DNA of 64,000 nucleotides from Thiohalocapsa sp. Its GTDB lineage: Bacteria; Pseudomonadota; Gammaproteobacteria; Chromatiales; Chromatiaceae. The translations under genes and the position numbers were made by a program. The notes under the pieces are model-generated. The model was not told the origin of the DNA. It did not search any database and saw nothing but the letters and a program-made list of their open reading frames with translations. Positions 27,906 through 35,715 of this stretch are shown in pieces. Within the stretch, counting starts at the first letter, position 1; each line of letters starts with the position of its first letter. The stretch spans positions 124,001-188,000 of the forward strand of contig JAIPFF010000003.1 of the NCBI GenBank assembly GCA_021736785.1, in the 5' to 3' direction.

Positions 27906-29445
27906 GCCCACCTATATAGCTACCGCTATGCGTCTGCGCAAGTGCCTGTGCCGGCGGCACGGGGGGCGGCAACGTCAACGCGAAAAGGGCCTGTCCGTCG
28001 ACGCCGCGAAGCGCGGCATGCAGCACGCCGGTCGGATCGACCCGCAACTCGCCGAAGGCGAAGAAACGCCTGGCCTCTTGGTAGCCGGACAAGGCCTTCG
28101 GATCCGGCGGCGCATGCAGAAAGAGACGTTCCGGCCGGAGGCTCGGGTCAAAGTCGTCGTTGCTGCCGACGCCGGCGCTGAGCGGACCGACAACGAACTC
28201 GTGCACCGTCAGATCCGCGTTCGGGAAGGGGCGGTAGCGGAACGCGGCGCTGAAATGTACATCCGCGGTGATGAAGACGAGCTCTCTGCGGCCGACCGCG
28301 ACCGCGTGCCGCAGGATCTCGCGCAGCTCGAGCTCGAAGCCGTTGGGCTCGTCGAAGTCGGCCCATCCGTCCCGGCCTCGGCCCGGAGGCCAGCCCGTCG
28401 GGATCGACATCGGCACACTGGAGACAATCACGATGCGCGTCGCCGCAGAGCGCTCAAGCCGATCCTCGACCCAGGTAAGCTGCTCGCGCCCGAGCATCGT
28501 CTTCTGCCGAGACGGCGAGTCCGGGGCCGCGTTCGCGTCGCGGTACTGACGCGTGTCCAGCAACAACAGTTCCAGATGTCGACCCCATTGAACGGCCCGA
28601 TAGAGCCTTTTCGGCGTCAGCGGATGCTCGGCGATCGGGTTTTGCTCCAGCATCGCGGCGAGCCCGGCGGGCAGCAGATGCTCGCCGGTGCGGTACGGCG
28701 GCTCCTCACGGGTATCGTGGAGCGGACCGAAGTCGTTGACGACCTCGTGGTCGTCCCAGACCGCGTAATAGGCGGTCGACGCCAGCAGCCGGCGCAGCCC
28801 CGGATCACCGCGACTGTAGCGCCAATGCGCACGAAAGCCATTCAGGTCGGTCGCGACGCCGAACTCCTTCGGGATCTGGGCGTTGCCATAGCGCCCTTCG
28901 GCCCGGCAGGCGCCGTCGGCGTAGATCATGTCGCCGAGGCCGATGAACAAGGTCGGCGCCGCGGCGTTGATCGGATCGAAAATCTCGAAGCCGCGTGCCG
29001 CGTCCCGGCAAACGTTCTGCCCGGCCAAATCCGCGCCCCAGACCAGATGGACGCCGGCGGGCGCGTCCGGCGGAGGAGCTGTCTCGAAGCGGCCTTCCGC
29101 GGCCGGGGCCGCAGTCGCGCCGATCCCGTCCGCAAACCGCGCCTGCCAACGATAGGCGGTGCCCGGCGCTAAGCCCGCAACCGTCAGCTTGGCGGTAAAA
29201 TCCGCGGTTCCGACCAAGTCGGCTTCCAGGCGATGTACCTGCGACGCCGCCTCTTCGGGGCGGACTTCGAGCAACAAGGGACCCGCTCGCTGTCCCTGAA
29301 CCCAGAGCACGGCATTGTCCGTGCCGACGTCGCCGGCGGCGATGGTCAGCACAGCATTGTCGGCCTCTGACGCGGTCATCTCCGCCGCCGCCAGCGGCGC
29401 AGCGAGCACTGCAGCGCTCGCGATCAGGCGAATAAGGCTCGTCAT
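27883..29445 (-). CDS. PhoD-like alkaline phosphatase
   Basis: A 520-residue exported metallophosphatase. The signal peptide MTSLIRLIASAAVLAAPLAAA precedes a fibronectin-like PhoD N-domain (GDVGTDNAVLWVQ, GLAPGTAYRWQARF). The metallophosphatase core shows GLGDMIYAD, VWDDHEVVNDFG, LLLLDTRQYRD and FITADVHFSAA, covering the metal and phosphate ligands of the PhoD family. It would release phosphate from esters in the periplasm or outside. It overlaps the small Cys/His-rich gene downstream, suggesting co-transcription with cusBA. No Pho box was found upstream. Confidence 0.92.
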   Translation of the reverse strand: MTSLIRLIASAAVLAAPLAAAEMTASEADNAVLTIAAGDVGTDNAVLWVQGQRAGPLLLEVRPEEAASQVHRLEADLVGTADFTAKLTVAGLAPGTAYRWQARFADGIGATAAPAAEGRFETAPPPDAPAGVHLVWGADLAGQNVCRDAARGFEIFDPINAAAPTLFIGLGDMIYADGACRAEGRYGNAQIPKEFGVATDLNGFRAHWRYSRGDPGLRRLLASTAYYAVWDDHEVVNDFGPLHDTREEPPYRTGEHLLPAGLAAMLEQNPIAEHPLTPKRLYRAVQWGRHLELLLLDTRQYRDANAAPDSPSRQKTMLGREQLTWVEDRLERSAATRIVIVSSVPMSIPTGWPPGRGRDGWADFDEPNGFELELREILRHAVAVGRRELVFITADVHFSAAFRYRPFPNADLTVHEFVVGPLSAGVGSNDDFDPSLRPERLFLHAPPDPKALSGYQEARRFFAFGELRVDPTGVLHAALRGVDGQALFALTLPPPVPPAQALAQTHSGSYIGGHDRMVVP

Positions 29446-29569
29446 TTGATGAATCCCGCGGATCGGCAGGCCCCAACAACACATGCTAACCCGGTACTAT
29501 GACGGACCGACGAATACCTAGCGCCCGCGCGCAGCCGTCGACGCCCACGAAGAATTCGGAAAACACATT

Positions 29570-29983
29570 ATGCAGCCAAAGTCCCGCTCCTACCGGATCG
29601 TATTGACCGCCACGCTGGCCCTTGCCATCTCCGGATGCGGCCCGGAGCCTGATCCGTCCGTCGGCTTCGAAATGCCGCGCTTCGACAGCCAAGAACTTGC
29701 GGAGGGCCGCTCCATCTGGATGGGCACCTGCCGCGCCTGCCACCTGCTCGGCGTCGCCGGCGCGCCGGCGGTGACCGACTACGAAAACTGGACACCGCGC
29801 ATCGCCAAGGGCATGCCGGCGCTCTACAAGGGCCCGATCCACGGCATCAAGGGAGACGACGGCAAGTACAAGATGCCCCCGCGAGCCGGCAACGACCGAT
29901 TATCGGATGTACAGATCCAGCGAGCGGCGGATTACATGGTGGCGGCCGTCGAGCACCTGCATCGGCAGGCGTCCGGCGAATAA
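29570..29983 (+). CDS. c-type cytochrome lipoprotein (c5-like)
   Basis: A 137-residue monoheme cytochrome. The N-terminus carries a lipobox (ALAISGCGPE), so it is probably membrane-anchored on the periplasmic side. Heme attachment is CRACH (about residues 54-58); the axial Met is likely in KYKMPPRAGN. Size and the ADYMVAAVEH end resemble cytochrome c5/c555 types. It is transcribed divergently from phoD and convergent with sixA. Partner unknown. Confidence 0.88.
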   Translation: MQPKSRSYRIVLTATLALAISGCGPEPDPSVGFEMPRFDSQELAEGRSIWMGTCRACHLLGVAGAPAVTDYENWTPRIAKGMPALYKGPIHGIKGDDGKYKMPPRAGNDRLSDVQIQRAADYMVAAVEHLHRQASGE

Positions 29984-29998
29984 CCGCGGCGGGACGCG

Positions 29999-30511
29999 TT
30001 AACCGAGCTGCTTAGGCCGGACGATCGAGACCAGTCCGGCGCAGCCGCGCTCCAAATTCGACCAGTCGTCGGGCATCTCCAGTCTCGCCAGCGCCGCGGT
30101 CGGCAGCAGCTTGCCGTCGGCCGGCTCTTCCAGGTCTTCCCCGGTGAGATAGCGGACCAATTCCTCGAGACCGGGATTATGGCCGACCAGCAGAACGGTC
30201 GGTGCAGTCGCCGATACTCTGGCCAGCACGCCGAGCAGGTCGGGCACACCGGCCTCGTAAATATCGGTATCCCAGAGGATGTCCTTTTTCTTGTAGTCGA
30301 GGCTCTTGCAGACGCGCAGCACGGTGGCGCGTGCTCGTTCGGCGGGAGAGCTGACGATCACATCGGGCACGACGCCCTCGCGGTAAAGCCATTCGCCGAC
30401 CCGAGGTGCATCTTTGCGGCCGCGCTTGGCGAGCGGCCGATCGAAGTCGGATGCCGCTTTGCTGTCCCAGTCGGACTTGGCATGGCGCAGAATCAGCAGC
30501 TCACGCGGCAT
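29999..30511 (-). CDS. sixA: SixA-like phosphohistidine phosphatase
   Basis: A 170-residue histidine-phosphatase superfamily protein. The active-site RHAKSDW follows the first strand (MPRELLILRHAKS). Further landmarks are the SSPAERARAT segment and the second catalytic His in VLLVGHNPGLEELV. These match SixA, which removes phosphate from phosphohistidine domains. ATG 30511 was chosen because the protein then begins at the first strand; the frame is open to 30562. Confidence 0.9.
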   Translation of the reverse strand: MPRELLILRHAKSDWDSKAASDFDRPLAKRGRKDAPRVGEWLYREGVVPDVIVSSPAERARATVLRVCKSLDYKKKDILWDTDIYEAGVPDLLGVLARVSATAPTVLLVGHNPGLEELVRYLTGEDLEEPADGKLLPTAALARLEMPDDWSNLERGCAGLVSIVRPKQLG

Positions 30512-30775
30512 ATAAGCAAACGGATCGGAGTAATACAACGCGGCGCTCGATACGGGGTTCAACTCTTGGCTGCGGTTTTAACACAATCGTAACGAGATCG
30601 GAATCACGGCCGGCGGCGCGCTGCGAAACGCGCGCCGAGCGGCAACGGATGACGGGCGGCGGGTGGAGCGATGAGCCGCCGATGTCCGCGCACCACCGGC
30701 CCCGGCCACGACAACCGACCGCCGCCGCGCCGACGCCTGCCTCGTCGCCCGGTCCGGCACCCTGAGCGGCATCCC

Positions 30776-30835
30776 GATTGTCGCCCGGTTCTGCAGCCTG
30801 ATCAGCGCCCCGATCGGCAGCCTGATCAGCACCGG
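30776..30835. repeat. Two-copy degenerate 24-bp direct repeat
   Basis: GCAGCCTGATCAGC occurs twice, 24 bases apart, with related sequence around it. It lies in the non-coding gap after a secreted-protein gene. Apart from this repeat I see nothing in 30563-30854. Confidence 0.45.
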
Positions 30836-30854
30836 CTTCGCCAGGGCGCCGGGC

Positions 30855-31400
30855 TCAATCAAGAAAGGGCGGCTCTGCAGCCAGCGGCGCGCCGAGTGAT
30901 CGGGCCGTGCCCTCGGCAGACCTCCCGACTGCGCCCGACAGCCTCCTCGGGCGATCCGCATCCAGTGCGATCCCGAGCTCGCGCGGCTCTTCGGTCTCGA
31001 TTCGAACACCGAGACCGCCCAGAATATCGGCACTGAGAAACGCGCCGATCTCGACGACATCCCCGTCGAGCGTGTCGGCAATCGTCACGACGTGGTCCGA
31101 GAGTGGCGCCGCGTTCGAAGGGGGTGCATGCGCCACCGGCTCCGCGGCCGCTCCCCTGCCGACTGCAAGCCCCTTGTGGACAAGCTCGCCCGGCGAGCCC
31201 TCGACGGTCGGCTCGGGCGCCGCGGCGGCCTCCGCCATGCGCCGTGTCCCGGCGGTGTCTCGGGATGTCGTCGCGGCGGCGGCGCGATCCCACAGCGCCA
31301 TCGCCGCCGAACCAGCCGCATCGGGGCGCAATGTCGCCGCGACGCCGACGCCGATTCCGACGGCGGCCAGGGATAAAGCGAGCCACACGGTATGCTTCAT
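30855..31400 (-). CDS. Hypothetical exported Ala-rich protein
   Basis: A 181-residue protein of unknown function. The start MKHTVWLALSLAAVGIGVGVAA is a signal or membrane anchor, followed by a low-complexity Ala/Thr/Pro-rich stretch and a more regular segment (HVVTIADTLDGDVVEIGAFLSADILGG). No family recognised. ATG 31400 is preceded by GGGGGAA. It lies 46 bases after the next exported protein on the same strand and may share its transcript. Confidence 0.55.
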   Translation of the reverse strand: MKHTVWLALSLAAVGIGVGVAATLRPDAAGSAAMALWDRAAAATTSRDTAGTRRMAEAAAAPEPTVEGSPGELVHKGLAVGRGAAAEPVAHAPPSNAAPLSDHVVTIADTLDGDVVEIGAFLSADILGGLGVRIETEEPRELGIALDADRPRRLSGAVGRSAEGTARSLGAPLAAEPPFLD

Positions 31401-31446
31401 GTCGTCGTTCCCCCGTTCTGCCACGAAAGCAGTTTTTATTGTGGCG

Positions 31447-31812
31447 CTATCGAATCACGTCGATACGCTGAGCGAAACAATAGCCGTTGTGTTTCTTGCT
31501 GTCGGTCACCTCGACACCGACTGCCCTGCCGGTCGCAAGCGCGAGTTGCGCTTGGTCCAGCATGCGATAGCCGCGCACCGGGTCGGTGAAATCGCCGGTA
31601 CAACTGAAGGTGACCCAGTTCGCGCCGCAGTTCAAATAGCGACCGGGATCGCGCGACAGCTGCGCCATGCAGCCGCCGAAGTCCTCGCCGGCGGATACCA
31701 GCACGCGGACGACTTGGCCCTGGACGTAGACTTTGTCGGCAACGGCGGCGGCCGGCAGGCAGGCCATTGCCGTCAACAGCAGGCAGAGTCCGGCCTTCGA
31801 TGAATGCTTCAT
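31447..31812 (-). CDS. Hypothetical small secreted protein
   Basis: A 121-residue exported protein. The signal peptide MKHSSKAGLCLLLTAMACLPAAAVA precedes a short beta-rich domain with four Cys (GGCMAQ, YLNCGANW, FSCTGDF, NGYCFAQ) that could form disulfides. GAGGA lies five bases before ATG 31812. No catalytic motif is visible and I do not recognise the family. Confidence 0.75.
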   Translation of the reverse strand: MKHSSKAGLCLLLTAMACLPAAAVADKVYVQGQVVRVLVSAGEDFGGCMAQLSRDPGRYLNCGANWVTFSCTGDFTDPVRGYRMLDQAQLALATGRAVGVEVTDSKKHNGYCFAQRIDVIR

Positions 31813-31880
31813 GACTATCCTCGTTTTCGCTGGTGCCGATGAGCATCGGCACCCGGTTGATGGTTGGCCCCGCACGCCGC

Positions 31881-33578
31881 TCACTGCAGAATCGCGCGCC
31901 AGCCCCCCGGCGCCGGGATCGCCGTTTCGGGAGGCAGCTTGCCGCGCCAGCGCAAACAGGTGCCCGGCGCGTCGTCCGCGATCAAGCCGGTGTGGCGTCC
32001 GAGCCAGTAGGCAAGCAAATAATCGACGCCCGGGAAAAGCCGGTTCGGTGTGCCCGCGCTGTAAAGGCGCCAGGGGTCACGCTCCCAGATAAAGGCGCTC
32101 GGCACCCGGTCATCCACGTCGATCGCGACCGACGACAGCCCGCGGCAACTCGAATCCTCGGGATACTCGCCGCGCAGATCGCGGGGCAAATCCAGATTCG
32201 GCGCCGCGGGAAACAGGTCGAGCTGGGCCGCATGGCGCGCCACCACGGCATCCGTCGTGTCTTCGGGCGGCGCCTGCGACGCATACAGGAAGGCGAACAA
32301 TACGTTTTTGTGATCGTGCGACTCGGCCCACAGACCGTCGCGCAGCACCTCGCGGCGGATCATCGCGGCGCGCCCGGCGTCTGTCTCCAGCCGCGCCCAA
32401 TTCCACGCCGGCATATAAGCGATGTTGAAGCCGAAATAGGCGGCGCCGCAGTCGTTTCTGTTTTGCCACTCGGAGGCGATATCGAGCCACTCCGCGACAT
32501 GGCGCTCGTAGTGGGCGAGCAGCGCTTGACGGCGCGCGGCGTAATCCGGAGCGCCGTCGGTTACGTGCAGCGCCACCCGAAAAGCCGCGGCCAGCTGAAT
32601 GGCCTGCGTCGGCAGACGCACCTCGGGCAGCCAGCCCAGGCCCGGCAACTGGCGGACGAAGTCGGTCGGCGTCGGCCAGAACACCAGGATGCCGTGGCCG
32701 GTAACCTCGAACGGGCTGGTGCGGATATCGAGCCGCGGCGTGCCGCCATCGGTGAAGTCGTCGCTGTAGACCACGTGCCGCATATCGATTTCCGCGCGGG
32801 CCTCGCTGCCGCCGTTCACCCGCAGCAGCACCGTGCGCTTCTCGCGCTGCATCAGGCGCTCGGCGAATTCGACCACCCGCGCGCGGATCAGGTCGCGCAG
32901 GCGCTCGTCGTCGATGGCGTCGTAGGCCAGCGCAAAACCGAGCAGCACGCCCTGATACTGATCGCGGCTGGTGTCGCCGCGCCAGCGCCATTGCCTGCCC
33001 TCGAATGACGCCGACACGACCTCCGGGTCGTCCAAGGCCAAGATGTCGAGAACGGCTTGCGCACTATCCTCGGGTGCCGCGTAGCGCGCGAGGTAGCCCT
33101 TGTCGCCGCTGATGCGCCACCAGCGGTCGAGCGTCTCGACCAGCGACGTCACCTGGCGCTCGGCATCCTCCGATCCCGTTGCCATGAGCCGCAGCGACTC
33201 CGCCGCGAGATAGGCGCCGGTCCAGATGGCCGAATCGCGCTCGCCGCCATAGCTGAAGACATTGCGGTAACTGTCGTCGGTGAAAATGGCCCGCATGACG
33301 CCGCCGGCGGGCATCAGGCGCTCGCGCAGCCACGGCAGATAGCCGCGCGCGCGGTTATGCAAATGACCGGCGCCGTCGTCGACGGCGCCGACCCAGGACG
33401 ACGTCGACTGATCCCAAAGCGCGCACACCGCGCTGCCGTCTTTGTCGCCCAGCAGACAGGCGTCGGCGCAATCGGCCGCGGCGACCGCAGGCTGCGCCGA
33501 GGCCGCGAGCGTGCCCGCGAGCAGCACGGACGCCGCAAGCGCGTGCACGCGTGACGGCCGACGGGCAGCGGCGCGCAT
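31881..33578 (-). CDS. Hypothetical secreted protein, possibly (alpha/alpha)-barrel
   Basis: A 565-residue exported protein of unknown function. A signal peptide (RVHALAASVLLAGTLAASAQPAVA) is clear from ATG 33578; ATG 33635 is an alternative start. The mature part is rich in helices with repeated Trp/aromatic patches (SAIWTGAYLAAESLRLMA, LDRWWRISGDKGYLARYA, QYQGVLLGFALAYDAI), reminiscent of alpha/alpha-barrel glycan-active proteins, but no catalytic motif was identified. It lies 68 bases upstream of the small secreted gene. Confidence 0.75.
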   Translation of the reverse strand: MRAAARRPSRVHALAASVLLAGTLAASAQPAVAAADCADACLLGDKDGSAVCALWDQSTSSWVGAVDDGAGHLHNRARGYLPWLRERLMPAGGVMRAIFTDDSYRNVFSYGGERDSAIWTGAYLAAESLRLMATGSEDAERQVTSLVETLDRWWRISGDKGYLARYAAPEDSAQAVLDILALDDPEVVSASFEGRQWRWRGDTSRDQYQGVLLGFALAYDAIDDERLRDLIRARVVEFAERLMQREKRTVLLRVNGGSEARAEIDMRHVVYSDDFTDGGTPRLDIRTSPFEVTGHGILVFWPTPTDFVRQLPGLGWLPEVRLPTQAIQLAAAFRVALHVTDGAPDYAARRQALLAHYERHVAEWLDIASEWQNRNDCGAAYFGFNIAYMPAWNWARLETDAGRAAMIRREVLRDGLWAESHDHKNVLFAFLYASQAPPEDTTDAVVARHAAQLDLFPAAPNLDLPRDLRGEYPEDSSCRGLSSVAIDVDDRVPSAFIWERDPWRLYSAGTPNRLFPGVDYLLAYWLGRHTGLIADDAPGTCLRWRGKLPPETAIPAPGGWRAILQ

Positions 33579-33725
33579 CCCGTGGCCCGCACGCCCGCGG
33601 GCGTCGGACGCACAGCACAAAAAAGAATTCGTCATAGGCTCGGAGTCATTCGCAAGACTGCCGTCATGGCGCGCGCTCGAGGGCGCGCCCGGGCGGACAG
33701 GATTCGGGTTGGCGGGCTCGCGACA

Positions 33726-34601
33726 CTAGCCGACCTCGGCCAGCAAGCGGTCGATCATCGTTTCCGCCTGGCTGCGGTAACCGCCGCCGAACAGATTGAG
33801 ATGGTTCAGGATGTGGTACAGGTTGTAGAGTGTGCGGCGTGTACGATACCCCGGTTCGAGCGGCCAAGCGCCATTGTAGGCATCGTAAAACGGTGCGCCG
33901 AAGCCGCCGAAGAGCTCCGTCATTGCGATGTCGGCCTCGCGGTCGCCGTAATAGCAGGCCGGATCGAAAATAACCGGAGCGCCGTCGGCGGCGGTGCCGA
34001 TGTTGCCGCCCCACAGGTCGCCGTGCAGCAGCGACGGCATCGGCGCGTGATCGATCAGCGCGGGCAGCTTTTCCATCAGCCGTGCACCGCGCTCGCTCAG
34101 GCGGCCGCGATGGCCGTTGCGGGCGGCGAGATCGAGTTGAAAGCCGAGCCGGTGGCGGCGCCAAAACTCCACCCAATCCGCGCTCCGGTCGTTCGGCTGC
34201 GGTGTCGAGCCGATGGTATTGTCCCGATGCCAGCCGAAACGATCGGACGCGGCGCGGTGCATGGCGGCCAACTCGGCGCCGGCCCGCACCGCGGCGCTGC
34301 GCCCGCCGAGCGGGATGTACTCCATGGCGATGAACGCCTGACTGCCGGAAACACCCGTGCACAACGGGCGCGGCACCCGGATCGAGCCTGTCTCGGCCAT
34401 GGCCGAGAGGCCGTCGCGCTCGGCCTCGAACATGGGCAGCAGCGCGGCGCGGTTGAGCTTGACGAACCAGCGCGTATTGCCGTCTTCCAGCACGATGGCC
34501 GAATTGATGCAGCCGCCGCCGATGGATTGCGGCGCCTTCGGCGAGAATGGAGTGCCCGACGCCTCTGCGATGCGCGCGGCGATGTCTTGCCAATCGTTCA
34601 T
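33726..34601 (-). CDS. Fructosamine kinase family protein
   Basis: A 291-residue protein of the fructosamine/ketosamine-3-kinase family (aminoglycoside-phosphotransferase fold), which phosphorylates sugar-amine adducts for protein deglycation. Visible motifs: the nucleotide loop SIGGGCINSA, the Lys in RWFVKLN, the catalytic loop LLHGDLWGGNIG, and FDPACYYGDREADIAMTELFGGF, typical of the family. Length matches. ATG 34601 begins MNDWQDIAARI. Confidence 0.92.
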   Translation of the reverse strand: MNDWQDIAARIAEASGTPFSPKAPQSIGGGCINSAIVLEDGNTRWFVKLNRAALLPMFEAERDGLSAMAETGSIRVPRPLCTGVSGSQAFIAMEYIPLGGRSAAVRAGAELAAMHRAASDRFGWHRDNTIGSTPQPNDRSADWVEFWRRHRLGFQLDLAARNGHRGRLSERGARLMEKLPALIDHAPMPSLLHGDLWGGNIGTAADGAPVIFDPACYYGDREADIAMTELFGGFGAPFYDAYNGAWPLEPGYRTRRTLYNLYHILNHLNLFGGGYRSQAETMIDRLLAEVG

Positions 34602-34708
34602 GGTGCCCGACAATGCGGCAGGCGGGGCGCGGGAATCAACCCCGCGGCATCGGCAGCCATGCATAATGTCCCGCGACGGCGCAACCCGAGACGGCAGCCA
34701 GGCATCGT

Positions 34709-35305
34709 TCAACCATCGATCATCCGGCGCAGCAGCGGACTGCTGCGCGGGAAGTGCGCACGCAGAAACTGCATCTGATCCGCTAATACGTTTCGGCCCA
34801 TCAGATAGATGTACTCCGCGTGCGTCGGCGTGAACGGCACCGCCAGCAGTTCCATGCGCGCGGCCTCCGGCGTGCGCCCGGCCTTGAAGTTATTGCAGCG
34901 CACGCAGGCCGTGACGACGTTGTTCCATTGATCGGCGCCGCCCAGGCTGATGGGCCGCACGTGGTCGCGGGACAGGTGTCTGGCGGAGAACCGGCCGCCG
35001 CAGTAGAGGCAGATATGATCGTCGCGCTGGAACAGGGTGCGATTGGAGAGCGGCGGTACGTAGTCGTCGCGCAGTTTGCTGACGGCGTGATGGGTGCCGT
35101 GGGTGGCGATGATGGAGTGGATCTGCAGGGCACTGCGCAGCCGCGTGCGGGCGTTGATGCCGCCCCGAAGCAAGATGAGCGGCTGGCCGCAGGTGTAGGC
35201 CACCTGGCCGAGGAAGTAGAGGCGCGCGGCGGACTTATAGTCCACCCATTCCAGCGGCATGCCCGCCAGATCAGTTCGCAAAACCTGTTGGCTCAAGGTC
35301 ACCAT
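34709..35305 (-). CDS. HNH endonuclease
   Basis: A 198-residue HNH nuclease of the type often found singly in proteobacterial chromosomes. The HNH core is CLYCGGRFSARHLSRDHVRP followed by GGADQWNNVVTACVRCNNFK: two CxxC zinc pairs frame the His-Asn-His catalytic region. The N-terminus (VLRTDLAGMPLEWVDYKSAARLYF) is typical of the family. Not linked to phage genes here. It points away from priA, leaving the AT-rich gap between them. Confidence 0.9.
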   Translation of the reverse strand: MVTLSQQVLRTDLAGMPLEWVDYKSAARLYFLGQVAYTCGQPLILLRGGINARTRLRSALQIHSIIATHGTHHAVSKLRDDYVPPLSNRTLFQRDDHICLYCGGRFSARHLSRDHVRPISLGGADQWNNVVTACVRCNNFKAGRTPEAARMELLAVPFTPTHAEYIYLMGRNVLADQMQFLRAHFPRSSPLLRRMIDG

Positions 35306-35436
35306 GACTCGACACCGCTCAGGAGTTGCCGAGCATAATACACGGCCAACCAGTCATTGCAAGATGGGAGCCAACTTGTAGGCGGGGAATCGTCGACGGT
35401 CGGTTTTCGCCGAGGAACGGTTACCGGCGACGCTTC

Positions 35437-35650
35437 TTTTGCACAAATGACAGCCCCTTGACGGACAAATTAATGATACTGATCCCGGTCATTTATCAGC
35501 ACTCGCTGAAAAACTTCAAGTGGCTGTTTAAAAAAGAGATTAAGAAAATGCGTAAAACTTGTCCAATTCAACAAAGCCGCAATAACGACGCCTCCTGGAG
35601 CGCGGTTCCAACGGATTTTCCACCAGGTTATCCACAGGACATGTGCAAAA
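35437..35650. other. AT-rich region with three DnaA boxes (origin-like)
   Basis: Three perfect matches to the DnaA-box consensus TTWTNCACA occur within 214 bases: TTTTGCACA at 35437-35445 (plus), TTATCCACA at 35628-35636 (plus) and TTTTGCACA at 35642-35650 (minus). A further near match (TTTTCCACC) is at 35616-35624. Between them, 35461-35590 is about 62 percent A+T by hand count, far above the surrounding sequence. The region lies between divergent genes (HNH nuclease and priA). It resembles a replication origin or a DnaA-regulated control region. Confidence 0.5.
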
Positions 35651-35715
35651 CTCTGTTGAACACTTAAATTCACCGCTGTTGCGCTGTGTCAAGAACGGTG
35701 AGCCATGATCCCGAC

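Noticed and set aside
29446-29569. Pho box upstream of phoD
   Set aside because: No pair of CTGTCAT-like repeats with 11-base spacing is present.
35326-35667. Plus-strand 113-codon frame over the AT-rich island
   Set aside because: No ribosome-binding site or recognisable similarity; the composition reflects the AT-rich DNA and the frame crosses the DnaA boxes.
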